This document shows positions 35,594 through 44,749 of a stretch of DNA of 64,000 nt, piece after piece. Each line of letters opens with the position of its first letter. Positions within the stretch are counted from its first letter, which is position 1. The position numbers and the translations under genes were made by a program. The notes below the pieces were generated by a model, which saw only the letters and a list, made by a program, of their open reading frames with translations, did not search any database and had not been told where the DNA came from. This DNA is from an uncultured Roseobacter sp. (lineage in GTDB: Bacteria; Pseudomonadota; Alphaproteobacteria; Rhodobacterales; Rhodobacteraceae): positions 248,001 to 312,000 of the forward strand of contig NZ_CANKYM010000004.1 of assembly GCF_947488185.1 (NCBI RefSeq), given 5' to 3'.

Positions 35594-36787
35594 CTATTGA
35601 AGGTCGCCGAAGGCGGTTGCGAGGCGTTCGCAGGCTTCTTTGACGCGCGACCGGGGCGTGCCGAGATTGAAGCGCATGAAGCTTTCGCCGCCTGTGCCAA
35701 AGCTGGACCCGTGGTTGGCCGCGATTTGCGCATCTTCCTGCACACGCCGAATGATCTCAGTGGTTTCCATCCCGGTGTCTTTGAAATCCACCCACGCAAG
35801 ATAAGTGCTTTCGAGGGACATGGAGGACAGACCGGGGATCGCGTTTACTGCTGCGTCGAAAAGCCGGCGGTTGCCGTCAAGGTATTGGTTCAGGTCTTCG
35901 ACCCATGCCGCACCCTCCGGAGAATAGGCGGCTTTCGCCATCATCAACCCGAAGGAGTTTGCCGAGAGACCGAGAGCCGATAGACGACGGGAAAAGGTGG
36001 CGCGCAGGTCTGGGTCTTCAATGATCACATTGCCCGTGTGGTGACCTGCGAGGTTAAAGGTCTTGCTCGTCGCTGTCATCATGATCAGACGGTCGGTGAT
36101 CCCATCGATAAGGGCTGCAGGTATGTGGGAATGTCCGGGCATCACGAGATCATGGTGGATTTCGTCGGAGACGAGGATCAGGTCGTGGCGAAGGGCGAAA
36201 TCCGCCAGCTGTTGCAGCTCTTCCCGCGTCCAGACCCGTCCGCCCGGATTATGCGGAGAACACAGGATGATCATCTTTTCTGCGCCAGTCATCTGGGCGT
36301 CATAGGCGTCAAAATCCATCTGGTACTGGCCATCCACTTGAACCAGCGGGCATTCCACGATCTTACGTTCAGCGGCATCGATGACGCGGGCAAAGGCGTG
36401 GTAGACGGGGGTAAAAAGGATCACGCCATCACCCGGTTCGGTAAAGGCGTCAATGCACAGTCCCGTGCCATTCACCAGCCCGTGGGTGTTGAAAATCCAG
36501 TTCTTCTCAATCTGCCACCCATGGCGTTCCTGCATCCACCACTGGATGGTTTCGCGATAGCTGTCTTCGCTGCCGTAATATCCGTACACGCCGTGATCAA
36601 TCATGCCCTGCAGTGCGTGCTGGACGCAGTCCGGGGGCCGGAAATCCATATCGGCGACCCACATGGCAAGACCCTGATCGGCCGAAACCCCGTATGTTTG
36701 CTGCATGCTGTCCCACTTGCAGCAATCGGTGCCGCGCCGATCAATCAGGGTATCGAACCGGGCGTCATGGGGGGTGTCGAGGCTCAT
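35594..36787 (-). CDS. patB: PLP-dependent C-S lyase, PatB/MalY type
   Basis: An aminotransferase-fold enzyme that cleaves C-S bonds (cystathionine beta-lyase-like). The 397-residue protein starts with FDTLIDRRGTDCCKWDSM, the usual MalY/PatB opening. It has CSPHNPGGRVW, SDEIHHDLVMPGH (Asp208) and the PLP lysine Lys242 in TATSKTFNLAG. In some roseobacters PatB supplies sulfur for tropodithietic acid; none of the other tda genes are here, so a housekeeping role in methionine or cysteine metabolism is as likely. Confidence 0.93.
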   Translation of the reverse strand: MSLDTPHDARFDTLIDRRGTDCCKWDSMQQTYGVSADQGLAMWVADMDFRPPDCVQHALQGMIDHGVYGYYGSEDSYRETIQWWMQERHGWQIEKNWIFNTHGLVNGTGLCIDAFTEPGDGVILFTPVYHAFARVIDAAERKIVECPLVQVDGQYQMDFDAYDAQMTGAEKMIILCSPHNPGGRVWTREELQQLADFALRHDLILVSDEIHHDLVMPGHSHIPAALIDGITDRLIMMTATSKTFNLAGHHTGNVIIEDPDLRATFSRRLSALGLSANSFGLMMAKAAYSPEGAAWVEDLNQYLDGNRRLFDAAVNAIPGLSSMSLESTYLAWVDFKDTGMETTEIIRRVQEDAQIAANHGSSFGTGGESFMRFNLGTPRSRVKEACERLATAFGDLQ

Positions 36788-36876
36788 CAGGATCTCCTTG
36801 TTACCTGCCGCAAGCTAGCGGGAATTTCGCGCGCCGCAAGCCCGCGTGTGTTGCAGCCGCTGTGATGCTGGCTTAC

Positions 36877-37404
36877 ATGAAACCCATGAAGAGAAATATT
36901 CTGTTACATCCTGACCCACGGCTGAAAAAACAGGCAGCCCCCGTCGCTGATCTGAGCGATGATTTGCGTGCATTGGCCGATGACATGCTGGAAACGATGT
37001 ACGATGCGCCCGGTGTTGGGCTCGCGGCGCCGCAGGTGGGTATTCTGCAGCGGCTTGTGGTGCTGGATTGCGTAAAAGGCGAGAATGAGCGCCCGCGACC
37101 GCTGATCATGTTCAACCCGGAAATCGTTTCCTCCTCGGACGAGATGAACGTCTACGAAGAGGGTTGCCTGTCAATCCCGGAACAGTTTGCTGATGTCACG
37201 CGCCCGGCGGAGGTCGAGGTACGCTGGATCGACCAGAACGGCAAGGAGATGCAAGAGACGTTTGATGGCCTTTGGGCCACCTGCGCGCAGCACGAGATTG
37301 ATCATTTGGATGGCAAGCTTTTCATCGACTACCTCAAGCCGCTAAAGCGGCAGATGATCACGCGTAAAATGGTCAAGATGAAGCGGGAACTGGCCCGCGC
37401 ATGA
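36877..37404 (+). CDS. def: peptide deformylase
   Basis: Removes the formyl group from nascent proteins. The 175-residue protein has all three active-site motifs intact: GVGLAAPQ (46-53), EGCLS with metal ligand Cys97, and HEIDH (139-143) with both His ligands and the catalytic Glu. Starts at ATG 36877, or ATG 36886 three codons later. First of three overlapping def-like genes followed by fmt. Confidence 0.96.
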   Translation: MKPMKRNILLHPDPRLKKQAAPVADLSDDLRALADDMLETMYDAPGVGLAAPQVGILQRLVVLDCVKGENERPRPLIMFNPEIVSSSDEMNVYEEGCLSIPEQFADVTRPAEVEVRWIDQNGKEMQETFDGLWATCAQHEIDHLDGKLFIDYLKPLKRQMITRKMVKMKRELARA

Positions 37405-37904
37405 CGATGCGCGACATTGTGCTTTGGCCGGACACGCGCTTGACAGAGCTCTGTGCCCGGATCGCGGCAATCACACCGGAAATTGAAACCTTGGCCACCG
37501 ATATGCTGGAGACGATGTATGACGCGCCGGGGCGCGGGTTGGCAGGCCCGCAGGTTGGCGCCATGCAAAGAATATTCGTTATGGATACGGAATGGAAAGA
37601 AGGCTCACCTGCGCCGATGGTCTTCATCAACCCAGAGATCGAGACCTGTAGCAAAACGCAAGCCGTTCAAGGCGAAGGTTGCCTGTCCATCCCTGGTGTC
37701 GCGGTGGAAGTGTCCCGACCTGCTGAGGTCACGCTGCGCTGGACTGATCTGGCTGGAAAGGCGCAGCGGCGCATGTTTTCCGGGTTTGCGGCTGCCTGTG
37801 TACAACACGAACTGGATCATCTGAATGGCATCGTGACGTTGGACCATCTGACGGAGGCGGCACGCGCGTCCGTAGAAGCCGATTATGCGGACACTCTGTC
37901 ATGA
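37401..37904 (+). CDS. second peptide deformylase
   Basis: A 167-residue paralogue. Motif 1 is GRGLAGPQ (44-51; Ala replaced by Gly), motif 2 EGCLS with Cys94, motif 3 HELDH (136-140). All metal and catalytic residues are kept, so activity is probable. It shares 4-base overlaps with the genes before and after it. Confidence 0.92.
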   Translation: MTMRDIVLWPDTRLTELCARIAAITPEIETLATDMLETMYDAPGRGLAGPQVGAMQRIFVMDTEWKEGSPAPMVFINPEIETCSKTQAVQGEGCLSIPGVAVEVSRPAEVTLRWTDLAGKAQRRMFSGFAAACVQHELDHLNGIVTLDHLTEAARASVEADYADTLS

Positions 37905-38398
37905 CCCTGCGGGCGTTCGTGAAATGGCCCGATGCCCGATTGCGGACCAAAGCCGCCGCTATTGACGAAGTTAAAGACGACATTCGGACCTTGTGGGACG
38001 ACATGATCGAGACGATGGATGCAATGCCGGGGATCGGGCTTGCGGCCCCGCAGATCGGGGTCATGCTTCAGGTCGCCGTGGTGGATGCCTCGGATGCCAG
38101 AGATCGGCGCATTCGGATGGCCAATCCGGAAATACTGGACGCCTCGGCCATCATGAACCTGCATGAGGAAGCCAGCCCAAATCTGCCGGGGGTCTCTGCC
38201 ACGATCTCGCGGCCCAGAGGGGTTGCGGTGCGGTTTATGGATGAGACCGGGCTTTACGTCCGGCGTGATTTCGTTGGACTGGAAGCGACAAGCGTGCAGC
38301 ATCAGATCGATCATTTGCAGGGACGCATGTACTTTGACCATCTAAGCAAGGTCAAACGTGACATGCTGCTGCGTAGAGCCCGCAAGCTAAGGAACTAA
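37901..38398 (+). CDS. degenerate third peptide deformylase homologue
   Basis: A 165-residue paralogue. Motif 1 GIGLAAPQ (44-51) is perfect, but motif 2 reads EASPN in place of EGCLS, so the metal-binding cysteine is Ser92, and motif 3 is HQIDH (134-138), so the catalytic Glu is Gln135. The two metal histidines remain. With Cys and Glu both gone it should not deformylate in the normal way. It may be a pseudoenzyme or have a different reaction. The frame is full length and coupled to the second deformylase by ATGA, so it is not a decaying fragment. Confidence 0.9.
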   Translation: MTLRAFVKWPDARLRTKAAAIDEVKDDIRTLWDDMIETMDAMPGIGLAAPQIGVMLQVAVVDASDARDRRIRMANPEILDASAIMNLHEEASPNLPGVSATISRPRGVAVRFMDETGLYVRRDFVGLEATSVQHQIDHLQGRMYFDHLSKVKRDMLLRRARKLRN

Positions 38399-38473
38399 GG
38401 TGGCCTGAAAGCCCACCTTACCTGTTGGGAGCAAAGGCATGTGGTGGCAGGTAGGGTGGGCTTTCAGGCCACC
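38399..38473. repeat. pair of inverted palindromic repeats between def and fmt
   Basis: Two copies of the 19-base unit also found at 11889-11907: one at 38399-38417 in opposite orientation, starting right after the stop of the third def gene, and one at 38455-38473, 37 bases on. Each can fold alone; together they form a 19-base-pair stem. The second precedes the fmt ribosome site by about 6 bases. Confidence 0.8.
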
Positions 38474-38491
38474 TTTTGCAGGAGATGGAAC

Positions 38492-39397
38492 ATGCGCGTG
38501 ATCTTTATGGGGACACCTGAATTTTCGGTGCCCGTCCTTGATGCCCTGGTGGCGGCGGGACACGAGATCGCCTGCGTCTATGCGCAGCCACCTCGGCCAT
38601 CCGGGCGTGGCAAGAAAGAGCGTCCCGGCCCTGTGCACAAACGTGCGCTGGAGTTGGGATTGCCCGTGCTGACGCCGGTCTCTCTGAAAGATGCAGACGC
38701 GCAGGACGTATTTCGGGCATTCCATGCGGATGTGGCGGTTGTCGTCGCCTATGGATTGATCTTGCCACAGGCTATTCTCGATATGCCGAAACTGGGGTGC
38801 CTAAACATTCACGCCAGTCTTTTGCCAAGATGGCGCGGTGCTGCGCCGGTCCACCGTGCGATTATGTCCGGCGACGCGGAGACAGGTGTTTGTATCATGC
38901 AAATGGAAGCTGGATTGGACACGGGGCCTGTGCTGTTGCGGGACACTACAGAAATCGGTGAGGAGGAGACCACGGCTACGTTGCATGACCGGCTCAGTGC
39001 GGTGGGGGCTGCGCTGGTTGTGGACGCGCTGGCGCAGATCGGCCAGTTGGTCCCTCAGCCTCAGCCCGAAACCGGAGTGACATATGCCGACAAGATCGAC
39101 AAATCCGAAGCCCGTGTGGACTGGCACCAGCCCGCAGAGCATGTGGATCGCCTGATCCGGGGGCTGTCCCCGTTTCCGGGTGCCTGGATCATGGATGGCG
39201 ATACGCGCATCAAACTGCTCGGCGCGCGTCTTGCCGACGGGCAGGGCTCGCCCGGTACCGTTCTTCTGGACCCACTGCGGATTGTCTGTCAGGACGGGGC
39301 CGTCGAACTCACCCGCTTGCAGCGCGCGGGCAAAGCTGTGCAGGATGCGCAGGACTTCCTGCATGGTTGGCCAATGGCTGCGGGAAAGCAGCTTTGA
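38492..39397 (+). CDS. fmt: methionyl-tRNA formyltransferase
   Basis: Formylates initiator Met-tRNA with 10-formyl-THF, the step that deformylase later reverses. 301 residues: [19 protein letters not shown], the catalytic [20 protein letters not shown] with Asn-His, [15 protein letters not shown] [12 protein letters not shown], and the C-terminal domain. ATG 38492 has GGAG upstream. Confidence 0.96.
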   Translation: MRVIFMGTPEFSVPVLDALVAAGHEIACVYAQPPRPSGRGKKERPGPVHKRALELGLPVLTPVSLKDADAQDVFRAFHADVAVVVAYGLILPQAILDMPKLGCLNIHASLLPRWRGAAPVHRAIMSGDAETGVCIMQMEAGLDTGPVLLRDTTEIGEEETTATLHDRLSAVGAALVVDALAQIGQLVPQPQPETGVTYADKIDKSEARVDWHQPAEHVDRLIRGLSPFPGAWIMDGDTRIKLLGARLADGQGSPGTVLLDPLRIVCQDGAVELTRLQRAGKAVQDAQDFLHGWPMAAGKQL

Positions 39398-39410
39398 GGG
39401 AGAAGGCGCG

Positions 39411-39647
39411 ATGTTTCCAACGCTGATCGGCACCGTCGTGATTGCCGGGATTGTCGGCTATCTCTGCGAAAAAACCGGATTTACCCACAACGGCTATCTG
39501 CAGAGCATCATCATCTGCGTGGGCGGTGCGTTTCTGTTTTACTTCATTCGGCTGATGTTCGGCTTTGGCTTTTCTAGCCCCGGTCTAAACGCGATTGCCT
39601 CTTCCATCGGCGCCTTGATCATCGTGCCCTTTCACTGGCGAAAATAG
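39411..39647 (+). CDS. small membrane protein, GlsB/YeaQ/YmgE-like
   Basis: A 78-residue protein with three hydrophobic helices (about 3-19, 29-49, 55-73) and glycine-rich turns, ending IGALIIVPFHWRK. The size, helix pattern and last helix recall the GlsB/YeaQ/YmgE membrane family. The function is unknown. Start ATG 39411, 14 bases after fmt. Convergent with the RND pump. Confidence 0.6.
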   Translation: MFPTLIGTVVIAGIVGYLCEKTGFTHNGYLQSIIICVGGAFLFYFIRLMFGFGFSSPGLNAIASSIGALIIVPFHWRK

Positions 39648-39649
39648 TA

Positions 39650-42600
39650 CTATTCGGCGGGCCGTCCGGTCAGAGCAGCCTCTTCATCCGGGCGCGGTGC
39701 CCGCACGCAAAGACGCAGGAGCGGCGGCACCGTGAGCAGTGTCAGGAAGGCGGACATCGACAGTCCCCCGACAACCACGGCACCAAGGCCACGGTAAAGC
39801 TCTGACCCTTCGCCCGGGATAAGCACCAGCGGCAACATCCCGAAGACCGAGGTCAGCGTCGACATGAAGATCGGCCGGATGCGGTTGCTTGTGGCTTCTT
39901 CGATGGCGGCAATGGGGGCCATGCCTTCATCGCGGAGGTGGTAGAGCGTCTGGTGCACGATCAGGATCGCGTTATTCACCACGATCCCGACCAGAATGAT
40001 GAAACCCAGCAGTGTCAGCATATCCAGGGGCTGGTTCTGGAAGGTGTTCAGCAGGGCGAGCCCACCAACCCCGCCGGCTGCAGCGACCGGCACGGAGATC
40101 AGGATCACCAGCGGCAGAACGAAACTCTCAAAGAGGATCGCCATAACCAGAAAGACGATGATCAGCGCCACGGCGAGGTTGATCTGGATGGCATCCCAGG
40201 TCTGGCTGAGCTGATCGGCGGTGCCGGAAACGCTGACGCGGATGCCGTTGGGTAACCCCTGCTCTTCCAGAACCGAGACGACCTCGGTTTCCAGCAGCTC
40301 CACCGCCGCCTCCAGCGGCATGGCGTCCGAGGGGCGCACTTCCAGCGTCACGGTGCGCAACCGGTCGCGGTGCCTGATCTCTGTCGGACCGGCGGTGACG
40401 ACAACATCGGCCAGTGCGGTGACCGGTACGATCTGCCCCGAGGGTGTCACGACCGGGTAGTTGCCGATGTCCTGTGTACGCTGGGCAACCTGCAGGCCCG
40501 GATCGCCTTTCAGCATCAGGTTCAAGCGCTCCGCTCCGACCGTGATCTCAGCCACGCGCAGCCCGTCGTTGAAGGCATCAACCGTCAGGGCAAGGTCAGA
40601 CGCGCTGAGCCCGGCATCGGCCAGCCGCAGCCGGTTGGGCACCAGCCGAACCTCGGGGGCGCCAAGCTCCAACCCCGGGATCGGACGGAACTGATGGCCT
40701 TCGGAGCGCGGGAGCAGGCCTGCGATTGTGCCTGCCGCTTGACCGGCGACGGCCAGAATTTCTTCCAGATCCTGCCCGGAGATGTTCAGCTCAATGGTGC
40801 GCCCGCCGCCAACACCGCGCCCAAAAAGCGAGGGTTGCGTCATGAATCCAAAGGTGCCGGGCTCCGCGAATATCGGCGTCGACAGGACCGGGATAAGCTC
40901 GCCCGCGCGGGTGCCGTCAACGGCGGCGGCCCCGACAAAGCTGTTGCCCGGCGTTGCCACGAAGAAGAAATTCTCGATCGTCGGCGTGCCGTCTTCCATC
41001 TGGGGCGCGGGGGCTGCTTCCCAGAGCGGGCGGGCCACGTCTTCGATCCGCTGCGCGATTGTCTGTGTCGTGTCGAGGTTATACCCGGGCGGCGGAATGA
41101 TCAGGCCAAATACCAGGTTTCGATTGCCTTCCGGCAGGTATTCCAAGCGCGGCAAAAAGATGACGCTGGCAATGGCCGCACCACCCGCAATGGCGGCCAC
41201 CATCATCAGACCAATGGCCCGGAACCGCACCGTCATGCGCACGTAACGCATCACCAGCCTGTGGAACCCATGGGCCAGATGATCGAGCCCCCAGATTTTC
41301 ATGGTGACCTGTTCGCCCTGTTTCAGCAGGCGGCTGGCAAGGGCGGGAATGACCGTGACTGCAACGACGAGCGACAGGAGCACGGAGACCGAAATCGCAA
41401 CGGCGATATCACGAAAGAGCTGACCGGCTTCGAGCTGCATGATCAGGATCGGGATGAAGACCAGCACGGTGGTCAGGGCGGAGACGAGGATCGCGCCCCA
41501 GACCTGTTTGGCGCCCTTGTAAGCCGCCTCGCGGCGCGTCAGCCCCTGTTCACGCAAGCGGTAGATGTTTTCCAGCACAACGATGGCCGCATCGACGATC
41601 ATGCCCACGGCAAAGGCAATCCCGGCCAGCGAGATCACGTTCAGCGTGCGCCCGGTGGCGGCCATAGCGACGAAGGTGGCTACGATACTGACCGGGATGG
41701 CCAGTGACACCACAAGCGTGGCGCGAGGACTGCGCAGAAAGGCGAGCAGGACCGCAGCGGCCAGCGCGCCACCGATCCAGATGTTCTGTGTCACCAGATC
41801 GATGGCCCCGTTGATGTACACGGTTTCATCATAGACCTGACGCATCTGCAGCCCGGCATCCGAGACGGGGCCTTCGTCCAGTTCGGCCAGCACCGCGCGC
41901 ACGGATTCCATGGTCTCGATAACATTGGCGCCGGGTTCGCGCACGATGTTAAAGGCCAGACCGGGCTCCCCGCGGAAACGCAACCGGGCCCCGGGTTCCT
42001 GATAGGCAAAACCGACCTTTGCCACATCACCGACCCGCACGCGACCCGACCCGCCATTGCCAAGCTCGGAGCGCAGTACAACTTCTTCGATGGCGGCGAC
42101 CGTGTTGAGGTTGCCCTCGGCGCGGACCACGTAGCGGCGTTTGCCCTCTTCGACATCCCCGGCGGAGAGGGAAATGTTTTCGTTGCGCAGGATGTTCACC
42201 ACGTCCGGCACCGTCAGGTCAAACCGGGCCAATTGCCTCGGATCGACCACGACCTGCAATTCGCGGGTCACCCCGCCAAAGACATTCACCGCAGAAACAC
42301 CTTCGATCCGCTCGACCCGGTCCTTGATGATGTCTTCGACAAAATCGCCATAGGTCGGCATGGATTGGGTGTTGCCCTCCTGCGCGGTCAGCAGGACCCA
42401 GGCAATCGGGCTGTCATCTGATCCAGAGGTGTCCAGCGACGGCTCGCCCGCCTCATCGGGATAATCCCCCACCCGATCCAGACGGTTCGAGACAAGCAGA
42501 AGCGATTGGCTCATATCCGTGCCAATGCCGAATTCCAGCGTCACCGATGCCTCGCCAGTTTGCGCGCGCGAGGTCATGACGTCAAGCCCCTCCAGCCCGC

Positions 42601-42814
42601 GCAAGGCCTCTTCCTGCCGGTTGATGATTTCCCGTTCGATCTCTGAGGGGGCGGCGCCGGGCCAGTTCGTGCTGATCACGACGATGGGTTTGCGGACGTC
42701 AGGCGCCAGTTGGATCGGAATACGGGTGACCGCGATGACACCGAACAGCACGGCCATCACGACTGCGGCCATGACGGCGACGGGGCGATCGATGGCGAAC
42801 CGGATGAAATCCAT
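39650..42814 (-). CDS. RND-family efflux pump inner-membrane transporter
   Basis: A proton-driven pump of 1054 residues with two repeats of one helix, a large periplasmic domain and five to six helices. Start at ATG 42814 (MDFIRFAIDRPVAVMAAVVM). It has TNWPGAAPSEIEREI and the TM4 motif GMIVDAAIVVLENI; AcrB has two aspartates there (VDDAIV), this protein one. The second repeat ends in FGMLPLVLIPGEGSELYRGL. It forms an operon with the adaptor (1 base between them). Substrates unknown; no outer-membrane channel gene nearby. Confidence 0.93.
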   Translation of the reverse strand: MDFIRFAIDRPVAVMAAVVMAVLFGVIAVTRIPIQLAPDVRKPIVVISTNWPGAAPSEIEREIINRQEEALRGLEGLDVMTSRAQTGEASVTLEFGIGTDMSQSLLLVSNRLDRVGDYPDEAGEPSLDTSGSDDSPIAWVLLTAQEGNTQSMPTYGDFVEDIIKDRVERIEGVSAVNVFGGVTRELQVVVDPRQLARFDLTVPDVVNILRNENISLSAGDVEEGKRRYVVRAEGNLNTVAAIEEVVLRSELGNGGSGRVRVGDVAKVGFAYQEPGARLRFRGEPGLAFNIVREPGANVIETMESVRAVLAELDEGPVSDAGLQMRQVYDETVYINGAIDLVTQNIWIGGALAAAVLLAFLRSPRATLVVSLAIPVSIVATFVAMAATGRTLNVISLAGIAFAVGMIVDAAIVVLENIYRLREQGLTRREAAYKGAKQVWGAILVSALTTVLVFIPILIMQLEAGQLFRDIAVAISVSVLLSLVVAVTVIPALASRLLKQGEQVTMKIWGLDHLAHGFHRLVMRYVRMTVRFRAIGLMMVAAIAGGAAIASVIFLPRLEYLPEGNRNLVFGLIIPPPGYNLDTTQTIAQRIEDVARPLWEAAPAPQMEDGTPTIENFFFVATPGNSFVGAAAVDGTRAGELIPVLSTPIFAEPGTFGFMTQPSLFGRGVGGGRTIELNISGQDLEEILAVAGQAAGTIAGLLPRSEGHQFRPIPGLELGAPEVRLVPNRLRLADAGLSASDLALTVDAFNDGLRVAEITVGAERLNLMLKGDPGLQVAQRTQDIGNYPVVTPSGQIVPVTALADVVVTAGPTEIRHRDRLRTVTLEVRPSDAMPLEAAVELLETEVVSVLEEQGLPNGIRVSVSGTADQLSQTWDAIQINLAVALIIVFLVMAILFESFVLPLVILISVPVAAAGGVGGLALLNTFQNQPLDMLTLLGFIILVGIVVNNAILIVHQTLYHLRDEGMAPIAAIEEATSNRIRPIFMSTLTSVFGMLPLVLIPGEGSELYRGLGAVVVGGLSMSAFLTLLTVPPLLRLCVRAPRPDEEAALTGRPAE

Positions 42815-42815
42815 A

Positions 42816-43943
42816 TCAGCCTCCGTTACTGGCGCCCATGGGCGCGATGGCTTGCCCGGGGCGCAGACGCTCATTGCCGCGGGTGACGACAACCTCGCCC
42901 TCCTGCAGACCGCCCAGCACTTCGAACCGGTCCCCCAGTGCGACGCCGATTTCCACCGTGCGCGGTTGCGCCTGTCCGTCCGCAGCAACGAAGACGGTCC
43001 AGCCACCGCGCGCCTGGACAAGCGCATCCTTGGGCACGGACAGGACCTCGCGCGGTTCACTGATCGGGATGGACACGGTGATCGATTGCCCGATCGCGAC
43101 GGTTTTCATGTCAATCAGAAGCGGTGAGGAAAAGCGTACCGGTCGTGTCCGGGTTGCGGTGTCTTCGACCGGCAGCAGCACCCGTACCGTCAGGGCAAGC
43201 TCCTCACCGGCCTCGGTGATGCCGCTGACCTCAAGTCCGGGCTCCAGCACGCGGATGTATTTTGAAGGTACGCTGGCTTCGATTTCAAAAGATTGTGTGT
43301 CCAGCAGCGACACGACCGGCGCGCCGGAACTGATGAATTCGCCGGGGTTGGTGTTGACCTCTAGCACGATTCCGGAAAACGGCGCGGTGATGCGGGCGCG
43401 GTCCAGCTGATAGCGGGTCTCGGCCGCATTGGCCTCGGCGGTCTGGACCCGTGCCTCGGCCTCGGCCAACTGTCCCTGAGCCTCGAAGAAATCACTTTGG
43501 GCCTCGTCGAAACGGCTGGATGAGAAGGAGGTGGTGCCGCGCAGACCTTCAATCCGCGCCAGCGCTTTTGTCGTGCGGTCAACACGGGATTTGGCCGTTA
43601 CGATGCCAGCCCGCGTTTCGGACAATCCTGCATCTGCCTGACGTGCGAGAATTTCCAGAAGCTCGGTATCCAGTTCGGCGAGGATATCCCCTTCGGTTAC
43701 GGTAACTCCTGCGAGCACATGAACTTTTTCAACGGTCCCTGCGATACGGCTGGCTACGGTCCCTTCGCGGGAGGTGACCACCTCGGCAAAGAGGGGCACC
43801 GTTTCCGCGATGGATTGCATTTCTACCGTCTCGACGCCAACGGTGGCAGGCCCGCCTTGCGCGGCCACCGTGCTGCCGGTCGCCACGATGGCACCGGTCA
43901 CAAGCAAAGAACGCAGCAGATTCGGAAACGGGTTTGTCATCAT
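42816..43943 (-). CDS. RND efflux periplasmic adaptor (membrane fusion protein)
   Basis: A 375-residue periplasmic adaptor: signal peptide (cleavage near VAAQ, about 28), lipoyl half-motifs (GTVASRIAGTVEKVHVLAG and LDRARITAPFSGIVLEVN), a coiled-coil hairpin between them (about 95-180), and the beta-barrel and membrane-proximal domains. Upstream of the pump in the same operon. Confidence 0.93.
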   Translation of the reverse strand: MMTNPFPNLLRSLLVTGAIVATGSTVAAQGGPATVGVETVEMQSIAETVPLFAEVVTSREGTVASRIAGTVEKVHVLAGVTVTEGDILAELDTELLEILARQADAGLSETRAGIVTAKSRVDRTTKALARIEGLRGTTSFSSSRFDEAQSDFFEAQGQLAEAEARVQTAEANAAETRYQLDRARITAPFSGIVLEVNTNPGEFISSGAPVVSLLDTQSFEIEASVPSKYIRVLEPGLEVSGITEAGEELALTVRVLLPVEDTATRTRPVRFSSPLLIDMKTVAIGQSITVSIPISEPREVLSVPKDALVQARGGWTVFVAADGQAQPRTVEIGVALGDRFEVLGGLQEGEVVVTRGNERLRPGQAIAPMGASNGG

Positions 43944-43981
43944 GGATATGCTTTCTGTGCCTGACGCAGGCGATAGGACCG

Positions 43982-43997
43982 GGACTTAGGTAAGTCC
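43982..43997. promoter_or_regulatory. operator in front of the efflux operon
   Basis: GGACTT-AGGT-AAGTCC, a perfect inverted repeat, lies 38 bases upstream of the adaptor gene. A TetR gene ends 62 bases further upstream, and such a repeat would suit a TetR dimer. Confidence 0.5.
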
Positions 43998-44059
43998 TGC
44001 AGCAGTCAAATACCACTTCAGCGCGCAAACGCACCTGCAAATTCCAGTGATCGCGAAGA

Positions 44060-44746
44060 TTATTCCGGCGCTCTGCCCGATTCAAGGTCACGCGCATAAG
44101 TGATGAGAGCGTCCACTTCTTCGGCAAGCGGCTCTTGCCCGGTGAATCCAAGCAGATAGCTGGACACCAGGCGGCTGCGCGCTTCCATCGGTTCATTCAA
44201 TTGCGCGTCGTCGTACCCGATCTGCATGTAGTAGAGGATGCGCGCCCGCGCGACGGCTTCCAGATCGGGATATCCGAACCGGGCGAACATCGCGCGCAAC
44301 GCCTCCAGCCGCTCGGCTTCGGAGGCATGCAAGACCTCGCGCACGCGCGGTGCGCGGCGTGCCCAGTCCCGTATGGCAAAATCGAGCCGCGTGCTGAACA
44401 GCGCGGGGTTGATCACGCAGCGAAAGACATTGCCGACGGCTTCGGTGATGGTGGTTGCTGGGGCCTGCGCCTTGGCCACAAGGGCGGCGGTGTTGGTTTT
44501 CTGCCAGTGGTCAAGCAGGGCATCCAGCAAATCCTGCCGCGATTTGAAGTACCAGTAGAAGCTGGAGCGGGAGACCTGCAGTTTCTCCCCGATGAGCTGA
44601 ACTTTCACACCCTCCACGCCATGAGCCAGCAACGCTTCCAACGCCGCGTCCAGCCAGTCCTGCCGGGTCACCTTGATATTGCCTACGAGGGGGGCTTCAG
44701 TCTCGGAGACGTCCGGGGGCGGGCCGGGTTTTCGCGGGGCGTTCAT
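44060..44746 (-). CDS. TetR-family transcriptional regulator
   Basis: A 228-residue regulator with a TetR helix-turn-helix (VKVQLIGEKLQVSRSSFYWYFKSRQDLLDALL, here shortened: recognition helix RSSFYWYFKS) and an all-helical ligand domain. It lies between MttB (3 bases away) and the efflux operon on the same strand, so it is transcribed with the methylamine genes and may repress both them and the pump. Confidence 0.87.
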   Translation of the reverse strand: MNAPRKPGPPPDVSETEAPLVGNIKVTRQDWLDAALEALLAHGVEGVKVQLIGEKLQVSRSSFYWYFKSRQDLLDALLDHWQKTNTAALVAKAQAPATTITEAVGNVFRCVINPALFSTRLDFAIRDWARRAPRVREVLHASEAERLEALRAMFARFGYPDLEAVARARILYYMQIGYDDAQLNEPMEARSRLVSSYLLGFTGQEPLAEEVDALITYARDLESGRAPE

Positions 44747-44749
44747 GTT

